The notes below the pieces were generated by a model. It saw only the letters and a list, made by a program, of their open reading frames with translations. It had not been told where the DNA came from and ran no database searches. A DNA stretch of 5,563 bases from Nitrospinaceae bacterium UBA3496 (GTDB lineage Bacteria; UBA8248), in the NCBI GenBank assembly GCA_002377645.1, contig DFQF01000049.1, forward strand, positions 1 to 5,563, written 5' to 3'. Below, piece after piece: positions 1-5,563 of the stretch (position 1 is the stretch's first letter; every line of letters starts with the position of its first letter). Both the position numbers and the translations under genes were made by a program.

Positions 1-648
1 ATCGGCAAAAATAGGCTTCTTCCTTTAGAAACTTCTATAGATTTATTAGACCTGTACAAAATCAAAAAAACAGAAACGAAAATTATAAATTCTACAAAAG
101 CCGCTATAGAATTTTGGAGAAAAAACAAAAACCCTGTTGTACTTAAGATTCATTCAGATCTTTTTACACATAAAACAGAAATCAATGGTGTTGCAATCAA
201 TTTAGATAACGAAACAAATATAAGAAAAAAAGCAAAAGAATTCTTGAAAATTTCAGATAAAAAACAAATTATAATTCAATCGATGATTCAAGATAATGGA
301 GTAGAGGTCCTCGCCGGTATCTCTTTGGATAATAGTTTTGGGTTATGCATGTCCATTGGATTAGGTGGTATTTTTGTAGAAACAATAAAAGAGATTAAAA
401 GAGTACTTCCACCCGTCAGTCCTGAAACAGTAATTAAATTGATTCAGGAGTTAAAAGGTTCAGACATTTTTTCTGGCTTTCGCGGAAAGAAAAAACTTGA
501 TCTGAAATCATTGGCAAGTTCAATTTCAAATCTATCCTTAATGGCTGTAGAATTATCAGATTTGATTTCTGAGGTCGATATCAATCCCATAATTGTTACG
601 TCAAAAGGAGCATTTGCTGTAGATATAAGAATTTTTTTAAAAAAATGA
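1..648 (+). CDS. ADP-forming acyl-CoA synthetase, ATP-grasp (beta) part, 5'-truncated
   Basis: The frame is open from the first base to the TGA at 646-648 and gives 215 residues, so the gene starts upstream of the window. The fragment matches the ATP-grasp domain of NDP-forming acetyl/acyl-CoA synthetases. Residues 45-64 hold the PVVLK strand with the ATP-contacting Lys49, the HKT motif at 57-59 and a following GV. Residues 100-127 resemble the family stretch GVEV..GI..D..FG....GLGGIFVE. DINP at 193-196 is the conserved metal/phosphate loop, and a V-D-R pattern follows near the C-terminus. Family members convert acid + CoA + ATP to acyl-CoA + ADP + Pi, reversibly, in the cytoplasm. Residues 8-40 look like the usual lead-in helix of this domain, so the missing part may be a short leader (separate beta subunit) or a long fused CoA-binding/ligase region; the window cannot tell. 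The acid substrate is unknown. The stop lies 7 bp before the next gene, which points to an operon with the MaoC and SDR genes. Confidence 0.85.
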   Translation: MGKNRLLPLETSIDLLDLYKIKKTETKIINSTKAAIEFWRKNKNPVVLKIHSDLFTHKTEINGVAINLDNETNIRKKAKEFLKISDKKQIIIQSMIQDNGVEVLAGISLDNSFGLCMSIGLGGIFVETIKEIKRVLPPVSPETVIKLIQELKGSDIFSGFRGKKKLDLKSLASSISNLSLMAVELSDLISEVDINPIIVTSKGAFAVDIRIFLKK

Positions 649-655
649 GGATATA

Positions 656-1090
656 ATGACAAACAGAATTACTTCTGAAATTTCGTCTCTAATTGGCAAG
701 AAATATGGACCTTTCAAAGTTTTCATTGAAAGTGGTGCTATAGAAAAATTTGCGGATGCAATAGGAGATGAAAATACAGAACATCAAGGACCTAGTGCAA
801 TTGCTCCTCCTACTTTTCCTACAACATTTCGTCCTAAAGAACCATTTCCTGATTTTCCCGAAGATTATGGAGACGTAGGATTACACGCATCACAAACATA
901 CGAATACAAAAGACCAATTGTTGCAGGAGATGAGATCGACGTAACTATGACTATAAGTAATATTTATCAAAAAGATGGAAAATCTGGAGAATTAGTTTTT
1001 ATGGAAAGAGACTATTTTTTTATGGATTCAAAAACCGATGAGAAAATAGGCAGTGCAAAATGGATCACACTCCGGAGATTTAATAAATGA
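656..1090 (+). CDS. MaoC-like hot-dog dehydratase, N-terminal (HadA-like) type
   Basis: The product has 144 residues and looks like the FAS1-like/MaoC N-terminal hot-dog family, whose members pair with a catalytic MaoC protein to form a heteromeric (R)-hydroxyacyl dehydratase or enoyl hydratase. The signs are the opening IGKKYGPF (13-20), the helix FADAIGDEN (32-40), the APPTFP loop (50-55), and a C-terminal half with a LHASQ.YEYKRP strand, AGDEI and a DGKSGEL turn. The hydratase signature GDxNPxH is degraded here: after G37-D38-E39-N40 come T41 and E42, not Pro and the spaced His. This is usual for the non-catalytic partner subunit. The start is fixed by GAGG at 647-650, five bases before the ATG and overlapping the upstream stop. 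Its own TGA overlaps the next ATG in ATGA, so the two subunits are probably made in equal amounts by coupled translation. The substrate (CoA- or ACP-linked) is not visible; the acyl-CoA synthetase next door favours CoA. Confidence 0.85.
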   Translation: MTNRITSEISSLIGKKYGPFKVFIESGAIEKFADAIGDENTEHQGPSAIAPPTFPTTFRPKEPFPDFPEDYGDVGLHASQTYEYKRPIVAGDEIDVTMTISNIYQKDGKSGELVFMERDYFFMDSKTDEKIGSAKWITLRRFNK

Positions 1091-1488
1091 GTTTTAAAGA
1101 AAATGGAAAAATGCCAGACTTTACAAAAAAACCTATAACTAAAGTTCAACTTGTAAAATATGCTGGAGCAAGTGGGGATTTTAATCCATTACATTTCGAT
1201 GAAGAATATGCAAAAACAAGAGGCTTAAAAAAACTTATCGCACATGGAATGTTGTCAATGGGATTTCTTTCAGAGTATGTTGAATCAGTTTTTGGCGTGG
1301 GAAAAATAAAAAAGTTGCAAGTTAATTTCAAATCGATGGTCTTCATAGGAGAAGAAATTACTTGTTCTGGAAAAATTAATAATTTAGATACAGAAGAAGG
1401 TAGAGAATTCGCATTATGCTCGATAGAGGCTAAAAATAGTGAAGGCAACATCGTAACTGCTGGATTAGTTGAAGTCTGGACAAAATAA
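1087..1488 (+). CDS. MaoC-like (R)-specific enoyl-CoA hydratase, catalytic (HadB-like) subunit
   Basis: The 133-residue product is a single hot-dog domain with an intact hydratase-2 signature: Y25-A-G-A-S-G30-D31-F-N33-P34-L-H36. Asp31 and His36 are the expected catalytic pair that adds water to or removes it from a trans-2-enoyl thioester to give the (R)-3-hydroxyacyl form. Further family marks are IAHGMLSMGFLSEYV (about 52-66), which closes the acyl tunnel, and the late strand K..VNFKSMVFIGEEI with a typical -GE/D- turn before the last strands. The length fits PhaJ/HadB-like proteins. The start overlaps the preceding stop by four bases, with GGAG at 1074-1077 nine bases upstream inside the previous gene. 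A heterodimer with the HadA-like neighbour is inferred from order and coupling. It could serve fatty-acid breakdown, synthesis, or a dedicated CoA pathway; nothing in the sequence decides among these. Confidence 0.9.
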   Translation: MSFKENGKMPDFTKKPITKVQLVKYAGASGDFNPLHFDEEYAKTRGLKKLIAHGMLSMGFLSEYVESVFGVGKIKKLQVNFKSMVFIGEEITCSGKINNLDTEEGREFALCSIEAKNSEGNIVTAGLVEVWTK

Positions 1489-1505
1489 TTATAGAAAGGA
1501 AATTT

Positions 1506-2249
1506 ATGAGATTAGATGGTAAAAATGCCGTGGTTACTGGGGCTGCTCAAGGTATAGGCAGAGCAGTTTGCGAGAGATTTGCAATAGAAGGAGCAAATGT
1601 AATTGCCGTAGATTTGAATGAAGAAGAAGGTATTAAAACATCGGAAATAATACGTGAAAAAGGAGGGTCCTGTTCTTTTTTCAAAGCAAACATTGGAGAT
1701 CTTAGTGATGTGGAATCTGCAATCGACGAATGTGAAAATAAATTTGGAGATCTAAATATTATTGTTAACAATGCCGGAATTGTACGTGCAGCAATGGTAC
1801 ATAAAATGAAAGAAGCAGATTGGGATAACGTAATAAATGTTCATCTTAAAGGCACTTGGAACGGAATTCATGCAGCATCAAAAAGAATGATTCCTCAAAA
1901 AGCAGGACGTATTATAAATGTGACTTCTGGTGCTGGACTCAGAGGAACAATTGGTCAAATAAATTATTCTTCCGCAAAAATGGGCATAGTGGGTGCAACA
2001 AAAAGTGCTGCAAGAGAACTTGGGAGATACGGTATTACCGTTAATTGCATTTCACCTGCTGCGATCACACCAATGACAGAAACAATTCGAACTGATGAAC
2101 GTTTTGAAAAAACATATCTCGACAGAATTTCTCTTGGCAGATGGGGAGAAGCAGAAGAGATAGCTGCAGGATTCTTATTTCTAGCTTCTGATGAATCAAG
2201 TTATGTAACTGGAATTGTACTAAGGGTTGATGGCGGAATGGGCATGTAA
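1506..2249 (+). CDS. SDR-family 3-oxoacyl reductase / (R)-3-hydroxyacyl dehydrogenase (FabG-like)
   Basis: The 247-residue product is a classical short-chain dehydrogenase. It has the cofactor loop T11-G-A-A-Q-G16-I-G18, Asp36 at the end of the second strand (normally an NAD(H) preference, since NADP enzymes usually lack an acid here), NNAG at 88-91, and the catalytic set Asn111, Ser141, Tyr154, Lys158. The C-terminus reads SSYVTGIVLRVDGGMGM, typical of FabG-like tetramers. Residue 62 is Asn where many SDRs have the adenine-contacting Asp (NI instead of DV), a mild variation. Expected reaction: reversible 3-oxoacyl to 3-hydroxyacyl thioester with NAD(H). As last gene of a run with a MaoC pair, an (R)-3-hydroxyacyl-CoA substrate is likely, because MaoC hydratases make that isomer; this is inference, since many SDRs look alike. 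AAAGGA at 1495-1500, five bases before the ATG, supports the start. The preceding gap is 17 bp. A transport or biosynthetic role is not suggested. Confidence 0.9.
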   Translation: MRLDGKNAVVTGAAQGIGRAVCERFAIEGANVIAVDLNEEEGIKTSEIIREKGGSCSFFKANIGDLSDVESAIDECENKFGDLNIIVNNAGIVRAAMVHKMKEADWDNVINVHLKGTWNGIHAASKRMIPQKAGRIINVTSGAGLRGTIGQINYSSAKMGIVGATKSAARELGRYGITVNCISPAAITPMTETIRTDERFEKTYLDRISLGRWGEAEEIAAGFLFLASDESSYVTGIVLRVDGGMGM

Positions 2250-2256
2250 AATGACA

Positions 2257-3069
2257 CTAATGTTTAGCTAAAAATCTTAGCATTATCTCACTAGATAACT
2301 CGGGTTGTTCTGAGTAAAAGTGATGACCCGATTGCTCAATTATCGATAATTCAGAACCAGGTATTCTTTCTGCAATCAATTTTGAATTCTCTGTAGGGAC
2401 TAAAACATCATTAGAACCACAAATTACTAAAGTTGGGATCTTTAAATTACGAATCTCCTCTGAAACATCACAATCGTTCATCCCCTTTGTTCTCCTATCT
2501 AATTCTTCTCTGCTATGGGGAAATTTCCTCTTATTCTCATCGTAAAATTTTACTACTTCAGGTCTATTATCAATTGTATTTGGATGAAATAATGTCTCTA
2601 GTGCAGCTCTCCTTTCTTCAGGAGTAGCAGTTGGAATACCACCTTTAGCTCTTGTTTCTCTTATTCCTGGATTAGGCTTGATCGCATCTTTTCCTCCAAA
2701 CTGTGAACATGCAATTATCAAACTTTTTAACCTTTCTTGATTTCTAACTGCAAATTCCTGACAAATCATTCCCCCCATCGAACCTCCAAAAATATGGAAC
2801 TGTTCAATTTTCAAGCTGTCAACAAGACTCAAAACATCTAGAGCAAGTTTTGCAGGAGTTCTAATACCATCTTCGTTTAAAATTTTTGTTCTTCCACTTC
2901 CCCTATTATCAGCCATTATCAAACGATATTTTTTTGATAAAAGAGGTCTCAAACGTCCCCATACCTCAATGGTAGCTGTGAACCCTCCGACCATTACTAA
3001 AGTCTCACCCTCACCCTCTTCTTCATAATAAATCTCAAGTTCAGTTTCATTGCATTTTGCAAAAGGCAA
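2257..3069 (-). CDS. Alpha/beta-hydrolase fold protein
   Basis: This 270-residue cytoplasmic protein has no signal peptide and shows the whole alpha/beta-hydrolase core. The nucleophile elbow is G95-G-S97-M-G-G100. The acid is probably Asp221 in CGSNDVLVP, and the histidine is His249 in SGHHFYSEQP. DNRGSGRT at 54-61 is the usual D-x-R-G-x-G strand-loop. Residues about 128-205 form a polar helical cap. The oxyanion loop reads VGGFT (27-31) with no His before the Gly pair. The overall pattern resembles enol-lactonase/haloperoxidase-type hydrolases, but substrate cannot be read from sequence; ester, lactone or thioester cleavage are all possible. The start codon is TTG: an in-frame TAA lies directly upstream, a perfect AGGAGG sits seven bases before the TTG, and the next Met (26) is inside the first core strand. 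The gene converges on the SDR with 7 bp between stops and diverges from the alcohol dehydrogenase, so it is probably its own transcription unit. Confidence 0.9.
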   Translation of the reverse strand: MPFAKCNETELEIYYEEEGEGETLVMVGGFTATIEVWGRLRPLLSKKYRLIMADNRGSGRTKILNEDGIRTPAKLALDVLSLVDSLKIEQFHIFGGSMGGMICQEFAVRNQERLKSLIIACSQFGGKDAIKPNPGIRETRAKGGIPTATPEERRAALETLFHPNTIDNRPEVVKFYDENKRKFPHSREELDRRTKGMNDCDVSEEIRNLKIPTLVICGSNDVLVPTENSKLIAERIPGSELSIIEQSGHHFYSEQPELSSEIMLRFLAKH

Positions 3070-3075
3070 TTACTT

Positions 3076-3082
3076 CCCTCCT
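3076..3082 (-). promoter_or_regulatory. Shine-Dalgarno site that fixes the TTG start of the hydrolase
   Basis: Read on the minus strand this is AGGAGGG, a full match to the anti-Shine-Dalgarno core. The AGGAGG part is seven bases before the TTG at 3069-3067. With the in-frame TAA at 3072-3070 it leaves TTG as the only sensible start. Confidence 0.8.
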
Positions 3083-3088
3083 AAAAAC

Positions 3089-3102
3089 TAAATAATTATT
3101 TA
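3089..3102. promoter_or_regulatory. 14-bp perfect AT palindrome before the hydrolase ribosome site
   Basis: TAAATAATTATTTA equals its own reverse complement. It lies six bases before the AGGAGG of the minus-strand hydrolase. It could be an operator half of the divergent region, but it is pure A/T in AT-rich DNA, so chance is a real alternative. Confidence 0.3.
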
Positions 3103-3136
3103 TACGATAATAACAAAAAAAAGGAGTAAATTTATA

Positions 3137-3164
3137 ATAATATTTTTACTTTTTTACATCTTAA
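3137..3164 (-). promoter_or_regulatory. Weak sigma70-like promoter candidate for the hydrolase
   Basis: On the minus strand TTAAGA (3164-3159, four of six matches to TTGACA) is followed after 16 bases by TATTAT (3142-3137, five of six matches to TATAAT). Transcription would begin near 3130, leaving a leader of about 60 bases that includes the palindrome and AGGAGG. The DNA is so AT-rich that such matches are cheap. If the organism is an archaeon, the TATAAATA stretch near 3097-3104 (minus strand) could instead be read as a TATA box. Confidence 0.2.
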
Positions 3165-3199
3165 AGAACTGCTAGTATTGGAATTTCTTTCTTAAACTA

Positions 3200-3211
3200 A
3201 TTAACGTTAAT
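3200..3211. promoter_or_regulatory. 12-bp perfect palindrome before the alcohol dehydrogenase
   Basis: ATTAACGTTAAT is its own reverse complement and has a central CG, so it is not just an A/T run. It ends four bases before the GAGAGGT ribosome site of the alcohol dehydrogenase. It is a candidate operator in the 159-bp gap between the divergent hydrolase and dehydrogenase. I see no convincing sigma70 promoter for the plus strand here. Confidence 0.35.
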
Positions 3212-3215
3212 CGAT

Positions 3216-3222
3216 GAGAGGT
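3216..3222 (+). promoter_or_regulatory. Shine-Dalgarno site that decides the alcohol dehydrogenase start
   Basis: GAGAGGT lies six bases before the ATG at 3229. The in-frame ATG at 3214 has no ribosome site in front of it and would itself overlap this motif; the ATG at 3238 has a purine run touching it with no spacer. The start at 3229 is therefore preferred. Confidence 0.7.
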
Positions 3223-3228
3223 AGCGAA

Positions 3229-4260
3229 ATGAGAGGAATGATTCTAAAAGAATTTCAAAAACCTTTAGTCTTAGAAGAAACGAATGAACCCGAAATAGGT
3301 CCAAATCAAGTTCTAGTTAAATCTAAAAGTAATGGACTCTGCGCTACAGATTTAAAGATAGTTGATGGGTTAATACAAACCGCTCCTACACCATTAATGT
3401 TAGGTCATGAAAATGCAGGAGAAATATTAGAAGTTGGTAGTAATGTCACTGGATTTAATTCAGGTGACAGAGTAGTAGTTGTAAGTAAACAGACTTGTGG
3501 CTATTGTCAAATGTGTAGACTAGGAAGTGAAGAAATGTGTTTAAACTCACCTGGCAGGCTGGGAATTGAACTTCACGGAGGATTCGGAGAACTTGTTGCA
3601 GTTTCTGAAAGGAATCTGGTTAAAATAGGGGATAATGTTAGCTCATCCGCTGCTTGTTTAATAGGAGGCACTCTCGGCTCACCACTTCACGCGATTAGAA
3701 TGGCAAATGTTCAGCTTGGAGAACACGCCGTGGTATTTGGTGTTGGAGGACTTGGCATTCATGCACTTCAAATTTTAAGATATCTAGGTGCAAATGTTAT
3801 TGCAGTCGATATTAGTGAGGAAAAGTTAACTACAGCTAAAGAACTTGGAGCAACCGAAATCATTAATGCAAGTAAAACAAATCCTGTCGAAGCGATTTTG
3901 GAGATCACAAACGGATTAGGTGCAGATTTGGCGTTAGAAATAGTTGGAGGATCTGCAGTTCCAATCGTTATTCAACAGTGTATAGATTTACTTAAAAGGG
4001 GAGGAAGACTCCTTATCCTTGGATATCATATGGGACAAAAAGTTCCAATTGATCCTGCACAGTTAGTGTATAAGTGGATACAAATCATTGCATCACACAA
4101 CCATACAGTTAAGGATGTTGCTGATGCTGCAAGCCTAGTGAATGACGGTAGAGTAAAAGCGATTATAACCGACACTATTCCTATAGAAGAGGCAAATGAT
4201 GCGTTCCAAATTCTTCGCGCTGGAGATCCGGTTGGTCGTATAGTTTTAGAGTGGTCTTAG
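3229..4260 (+). CDS. Zinc-dependent medium-chain alcohol dehydrogenase (MDR family)
   Basis: From the ATG at 3229 the product has 343 residues, normal for the family. The N-terminal GroES-like domain carries catalytic-zinc ligands Cys38 (GLCATD) and His60-Glu61 (GHENAG), and the structural-zinc lobe Cys90, Cys93, Cys96, Cys104 in the classic C-x2-C-x2-C-x7-C spacing. The Rossmann domain has GVGGLG at 171-176 and Asp194 at the end of the second strand, which predicts NAD(H) over NADP(H). The place of the usual third catalytic-zinc ligand (Cys or Asp in an alignment I made by eye) appears to be Gly147 within CLIGGTLGSPLHAI, which is odd. Expected role: oxidation of an alcohol to an aldehyde or ketone, or the reverse, in the cytoplasm; substrate unknown. 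An in-frame ATG at 3214 would add five residues but lacks a ribosome site. The gene stands alone, diverging from the hydrolase and 53 bp before fumarase, which it could be cotranscribed with. Confidence 0.9.
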   Translation: MRGMILKEFQKPLVLEETNEPEIGPNQVLVKSKSNGLCATDLKIVDGLIQTAPTPLMLGHENAGEILEVGSNVTGFNSGDRVVVVSKQTCGYCQMCRLGSEEMCLNSPGRLGIELHGGFGELVAVSERNLVKIGDNVSSSAACLIGGTLGSPLHAIRMANVQLGEHAVVFGVGGLGIHALQILRYLGANVIAVDISEEKLTTAKELGATEIINASKTNPVEAILEITNGLGADLALEIVGGSAVPIVIQQCIDLLKRGGRLLILGYHMGQKVPIDPAQLVYKWIQIIASHNHTVKDVADAASLVNDGRVKAIITDTIPIEEANDAFQILRAGDPVGRIVLEWS

Positions 4261-4284
4261 AAACCTTGTAACTTTAAACGAAAT

Positions 4285-4297
4285 ATTTAATTTAAAT
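4285..4297. promoter_or_regulatory. 13-bp AT dyad before the fumarase ribosome site
   Basis: ATTTAA and TTAAAT flank a single central T. The dyad ends four bases before AGGGGGT (4302-4308), which is five bases before the fumarase ATG. The 53-bp gap otherwise holds only weak promoter-like matches (TTGTAA at 4266-4271 and TTTAAT at 4286-4291, 14 bases apart, too close for a normal sigma70 promoter) and no hairpin-plus-T-run terminator for the gene before. Confidence 0.25.
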
Positions 4298-4313
4298 GAT
4301 TAGGGGGTATCAA

Positions 4314-5563
4314 ATGGAGTACCGTGTTGAAACTGACAGCATGGGAGAAATCAACGTACCTAATGACAAATACTATGGAGCACAGACTGCTCGTTCTTTA
4401 ATACACTTCAAAATAGGTCTTGATAAATTCCCAAGAGAAATTATTAGAGCGCTCGGTATTTTAAAAAAAGCTGCTGCAATCACTAATCAGGAACTTGGAA
4501 CTCTCTCTAAAGAAAAATCGGACCTGATTATTAAAGCTGCAGATGAAGTAATTGAAGGAAAATTAGATTTTCATTTTCCTCTTTCTGTTTGGCAAACTGG
4601 TAGTGGTACGCAAACAAATATGAATGCTAATGAAGTAATCTCTAATAGAGCTATTGAACTTGCTGGAGGTGTATTAGGATCTAAAGATCCGATTCATCCC
4701 AATGATGATGTAAATAAAGCACAATCATCAAATGACACTTTTCCAACCGCAATGCATATTGCAGCCGCAGAACAAATAAATCATATTCTTATTCCGAGTC
4801 TAGAAAAATTGAAAAATACTCTTGAAAAAAAATCAGAATCTTTTTCAGAAATTATCAAAATAGGACGTACACATATGATGGATGCAGTTCCATTAACTCT
4901 TGGACAAGAGTTTTCTGGCTATGTTACCCAAATAAATAATGGAATCAATAGAATTAAAACCACTTTAGAAGGAGGATTATATTATCTTGCACTAGGTGGT
5001 ACTGCTGTGGGAACTGGAATAAATTCACATCCAGAATTCGCAAAGAATTCTGCTTTGAAAATTGCTGAAATTACGAATCTTCCCTTTGAAACTGCTCCGA
5101 ATAAATTCGAATCTTTGGCAACAAACGATGCAATCGTTTTTGCAAGTGGCGCGCTTAAAACCATAGCAACTTCTTTAATGAAGATTGCTAATGATGTCAG
5201 ACTCCTATCATCTGGCCCTAGGAGTGGTATTGGAGAGATTCTAATTCCAGAAAATGAACCTGGAAGTTCCATCATGCCTGGCAAAGTAAATCCTACTCAA
5301 TGTGAAGCTATGACTATGGTTTGCTCACAAGTTTTAGGAAATGATGTTGCCGTCAATGTTGGTGGCTCCAATGGCCATCTAGAATTAAACGTCTTTAAAC
5401 CAGTTATGATTTTCAATTTATTAAATTCAATACGTCTTTTGTCAGATGCCAGTATCTCTTTTGAAGAACATTGCGCAAGAGGAATTATTCCAAATGAAAA
5501 AAATATTGAAGCATACCTAAAAAATTCTTTAATGTTAGTTACAGCTCTTAATCCCGTCATTGG
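4314..5563 (+). CDS. fumC: Class II fumarate hydratase, 3'-truncated
   Basis: The frame from the ATG at 4314 stays open to the right edge, giving 416 codons; full-length class II fumarases have about 460, so some 45-50 C-terminal residues are missing. It catalyses fumarate + water to (S)-malate in the TCA cycle, as an iron-free cytoplasmic homotetramer. All active-site segments are present: SGTQTNMN at 97-104, [18 protein letters not shown] from His128 with SSND at 138-141, GRTH with the catalytic-region His187, and the superfamily signature [11 protein letters not shown] at 317-327, whose serine is the catalytic base (Ser318 or 319) with Lys324 and Asn326 binding substrate. The stretch [10 protein letters not shown] and TPL-like AVPLTLGQE favour fumarase over aspartase, though aspartate ammonia-lyase is a close relative. 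AGGGGGT at 4302-4308 supports the start. The neighbouring genes give no other TCA enzyme. Confidence 0.93.
   Translation, partial: MEYRVETDSMGEINVPNDKYYGAQTARSLIHFKIGLDKFPREIIRALGILKKAAAITNQELGTLSKEKSDLIIKAADEVIEGKLDFHFPLSVWQTGSGTQTNMNANEVISNRAIELAGGVLGSKDPIHPNDDVNKAQSSNDTFPTAMHIAAAEQINHILIPSLEKLKNTLEKKSESFSEIIKIGRTHMMDAVPLTLGQEFSGYVTQINNGINRIKTTLEGGLYYLALGGTAVGTGINSHPEFAKNSALKIAEITNLPFETAPNKFESLATNDAIVFASGALKTIATSLMKIANDVRLLSSGPRSGIGEILIPENEPGSSIMPGKVNPTQCEAMTMVCSQVLGNDVAVNVGGSNGHLELNVFKPVMIFNLLNSIRLLSDASISFEEHCARGIIPNEKNIEAYLKNSLMLVTALNPVI

Noticed and set aside
244..648. A TTG at 244 as a start for a separate 134-residue protein
   Set aside because: The same frame is open back to base 1 and the upstream residues (PVVLK, HKT) belong to the same ATP-grasp domain; no ribosome site precedes 244.
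1856..2044. Short plus-strand open frame inside the SDR gene
   Set aside because: It overlaps the SDR active-site region (Ser141-Lys158) in another frame and its product is low-complexity and Cys/Lys/Asn-rich, as expected of a shadow frame.
2259..2284. Small stem (GCTAA 2267-2271 with TTAGC 2277-2281, plus AATG/CATT outside it) as a terminator between the convergent genes
   Set aside because: Short, A/U-rich stem with a five-base bulge needed for the outer arm, no T run on either strand, and it lies within the hydrolase coding end.
3121..3160. AAGGAG at 3121-3126 on the plus strand as the ribosome site of a small gene
   Set aside because: No ATG, GTG or TTG follows at a usable distance and the reading frames close quickly.
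3214..3228. ATG at 3214 as start of the alcohol dehydrogenase
   Set aside because: No Shine-Dalgarno before it, and the good GAGAGGT at 3216-3222 would be inside the gene and points to the ATG at 3229.
4982..5560. Minus-strand open frames opposite fumarase
   Set aside because: They lie opposite strongly conserved fumarase sequence, have no recognisable domain and no supporting ribosome site.
1..5563. Mobile elements, CRISPR arrays, tRNA or rRNA genes, phage or defence systems
   Set aside because: No repeats with spacers, transposase, integrase, inverted terminal repeats or RNA-gene patterns seen; nearly all bases are in recognisable metabolic genes.

Overview
This is an AT-rich window (roughly one-third G+C by eye) of ordinary-looking prokaryotic metabolic genes, tightly packed and all intact except the two cut by the window edges. 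Nearly every start has a clear Shine-Dalgarno sequence (GAGG, GGAG, AAAGGA, AGGAGG, GAGAGGT, AGGGGGT). The gene content is CoA-thioester chemistry with ADP-forming-type acyl-CoA synthetase, split MaoC hydratases, an SDR, a zinc alcohol dehydrogenase and class II fumarase. It would suit a low-GC free-living, perhaps marine, heterotroph. A SAR202/Dehalococcoidia-like bacterium or a planktonic archaeon are both possible. This placement is a guess and no marker gene in the window settles it.

Layout. (1) 1-2249, plus strand: a four-gene run that begins outside the window. It holds the ATP-grasp (beta) part of an ADP-forming acyl-CoA synthetase, an N-terminal-type MaoC/HadA-like hot-dog protein, a catalytic MaoC/HadB-like hydratase, and a FabG-like SDR. 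Spacings are 7 bp, a 4-bp ATGA overlap and 17 bp, so it is very probably one operon. (2) 2257-3069, minus strand: an alpha/beta hydrolase converging on the SDR with only 7 bp between the stop codons. (3) 3070-3228: a divergent AT-rich regulatory region. (4) 3229-4260, plus strand: a zinc-dependent medium-chain alcohol dehydrogenase. (5) 4314 to the right edge, plus strand: class II fumarase, missing roughly its last 45-50 residues.

How the genes may work together (inference). The synthetase would activate a carboxylic acid to its CoA thioester or release ATP from one. The two MaoC-type proteins would form a heteromeric (R)-specific enoyl-CoA hydratase/dehydratase. The SDR, with an NAD-type acidic residue, would interconvert the (R)-3-hydroxyacyl and 3-oxoacyl forms. 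The hydrolase and alcohol dehydrogenase are separate transcription units of unknown substrate, and fumarase is a TCA-cycle enzyme.

No RNA gene, mobile element, CRISPR array or clearly new system is visible. The most curious non-coding signal is that four of the six start regions have a perfect or near-perfect AT-rich palindrome of 12-16 bp ending 0-6 bases before the Shine-Dalgarno sequence. AT-richness may explain this.
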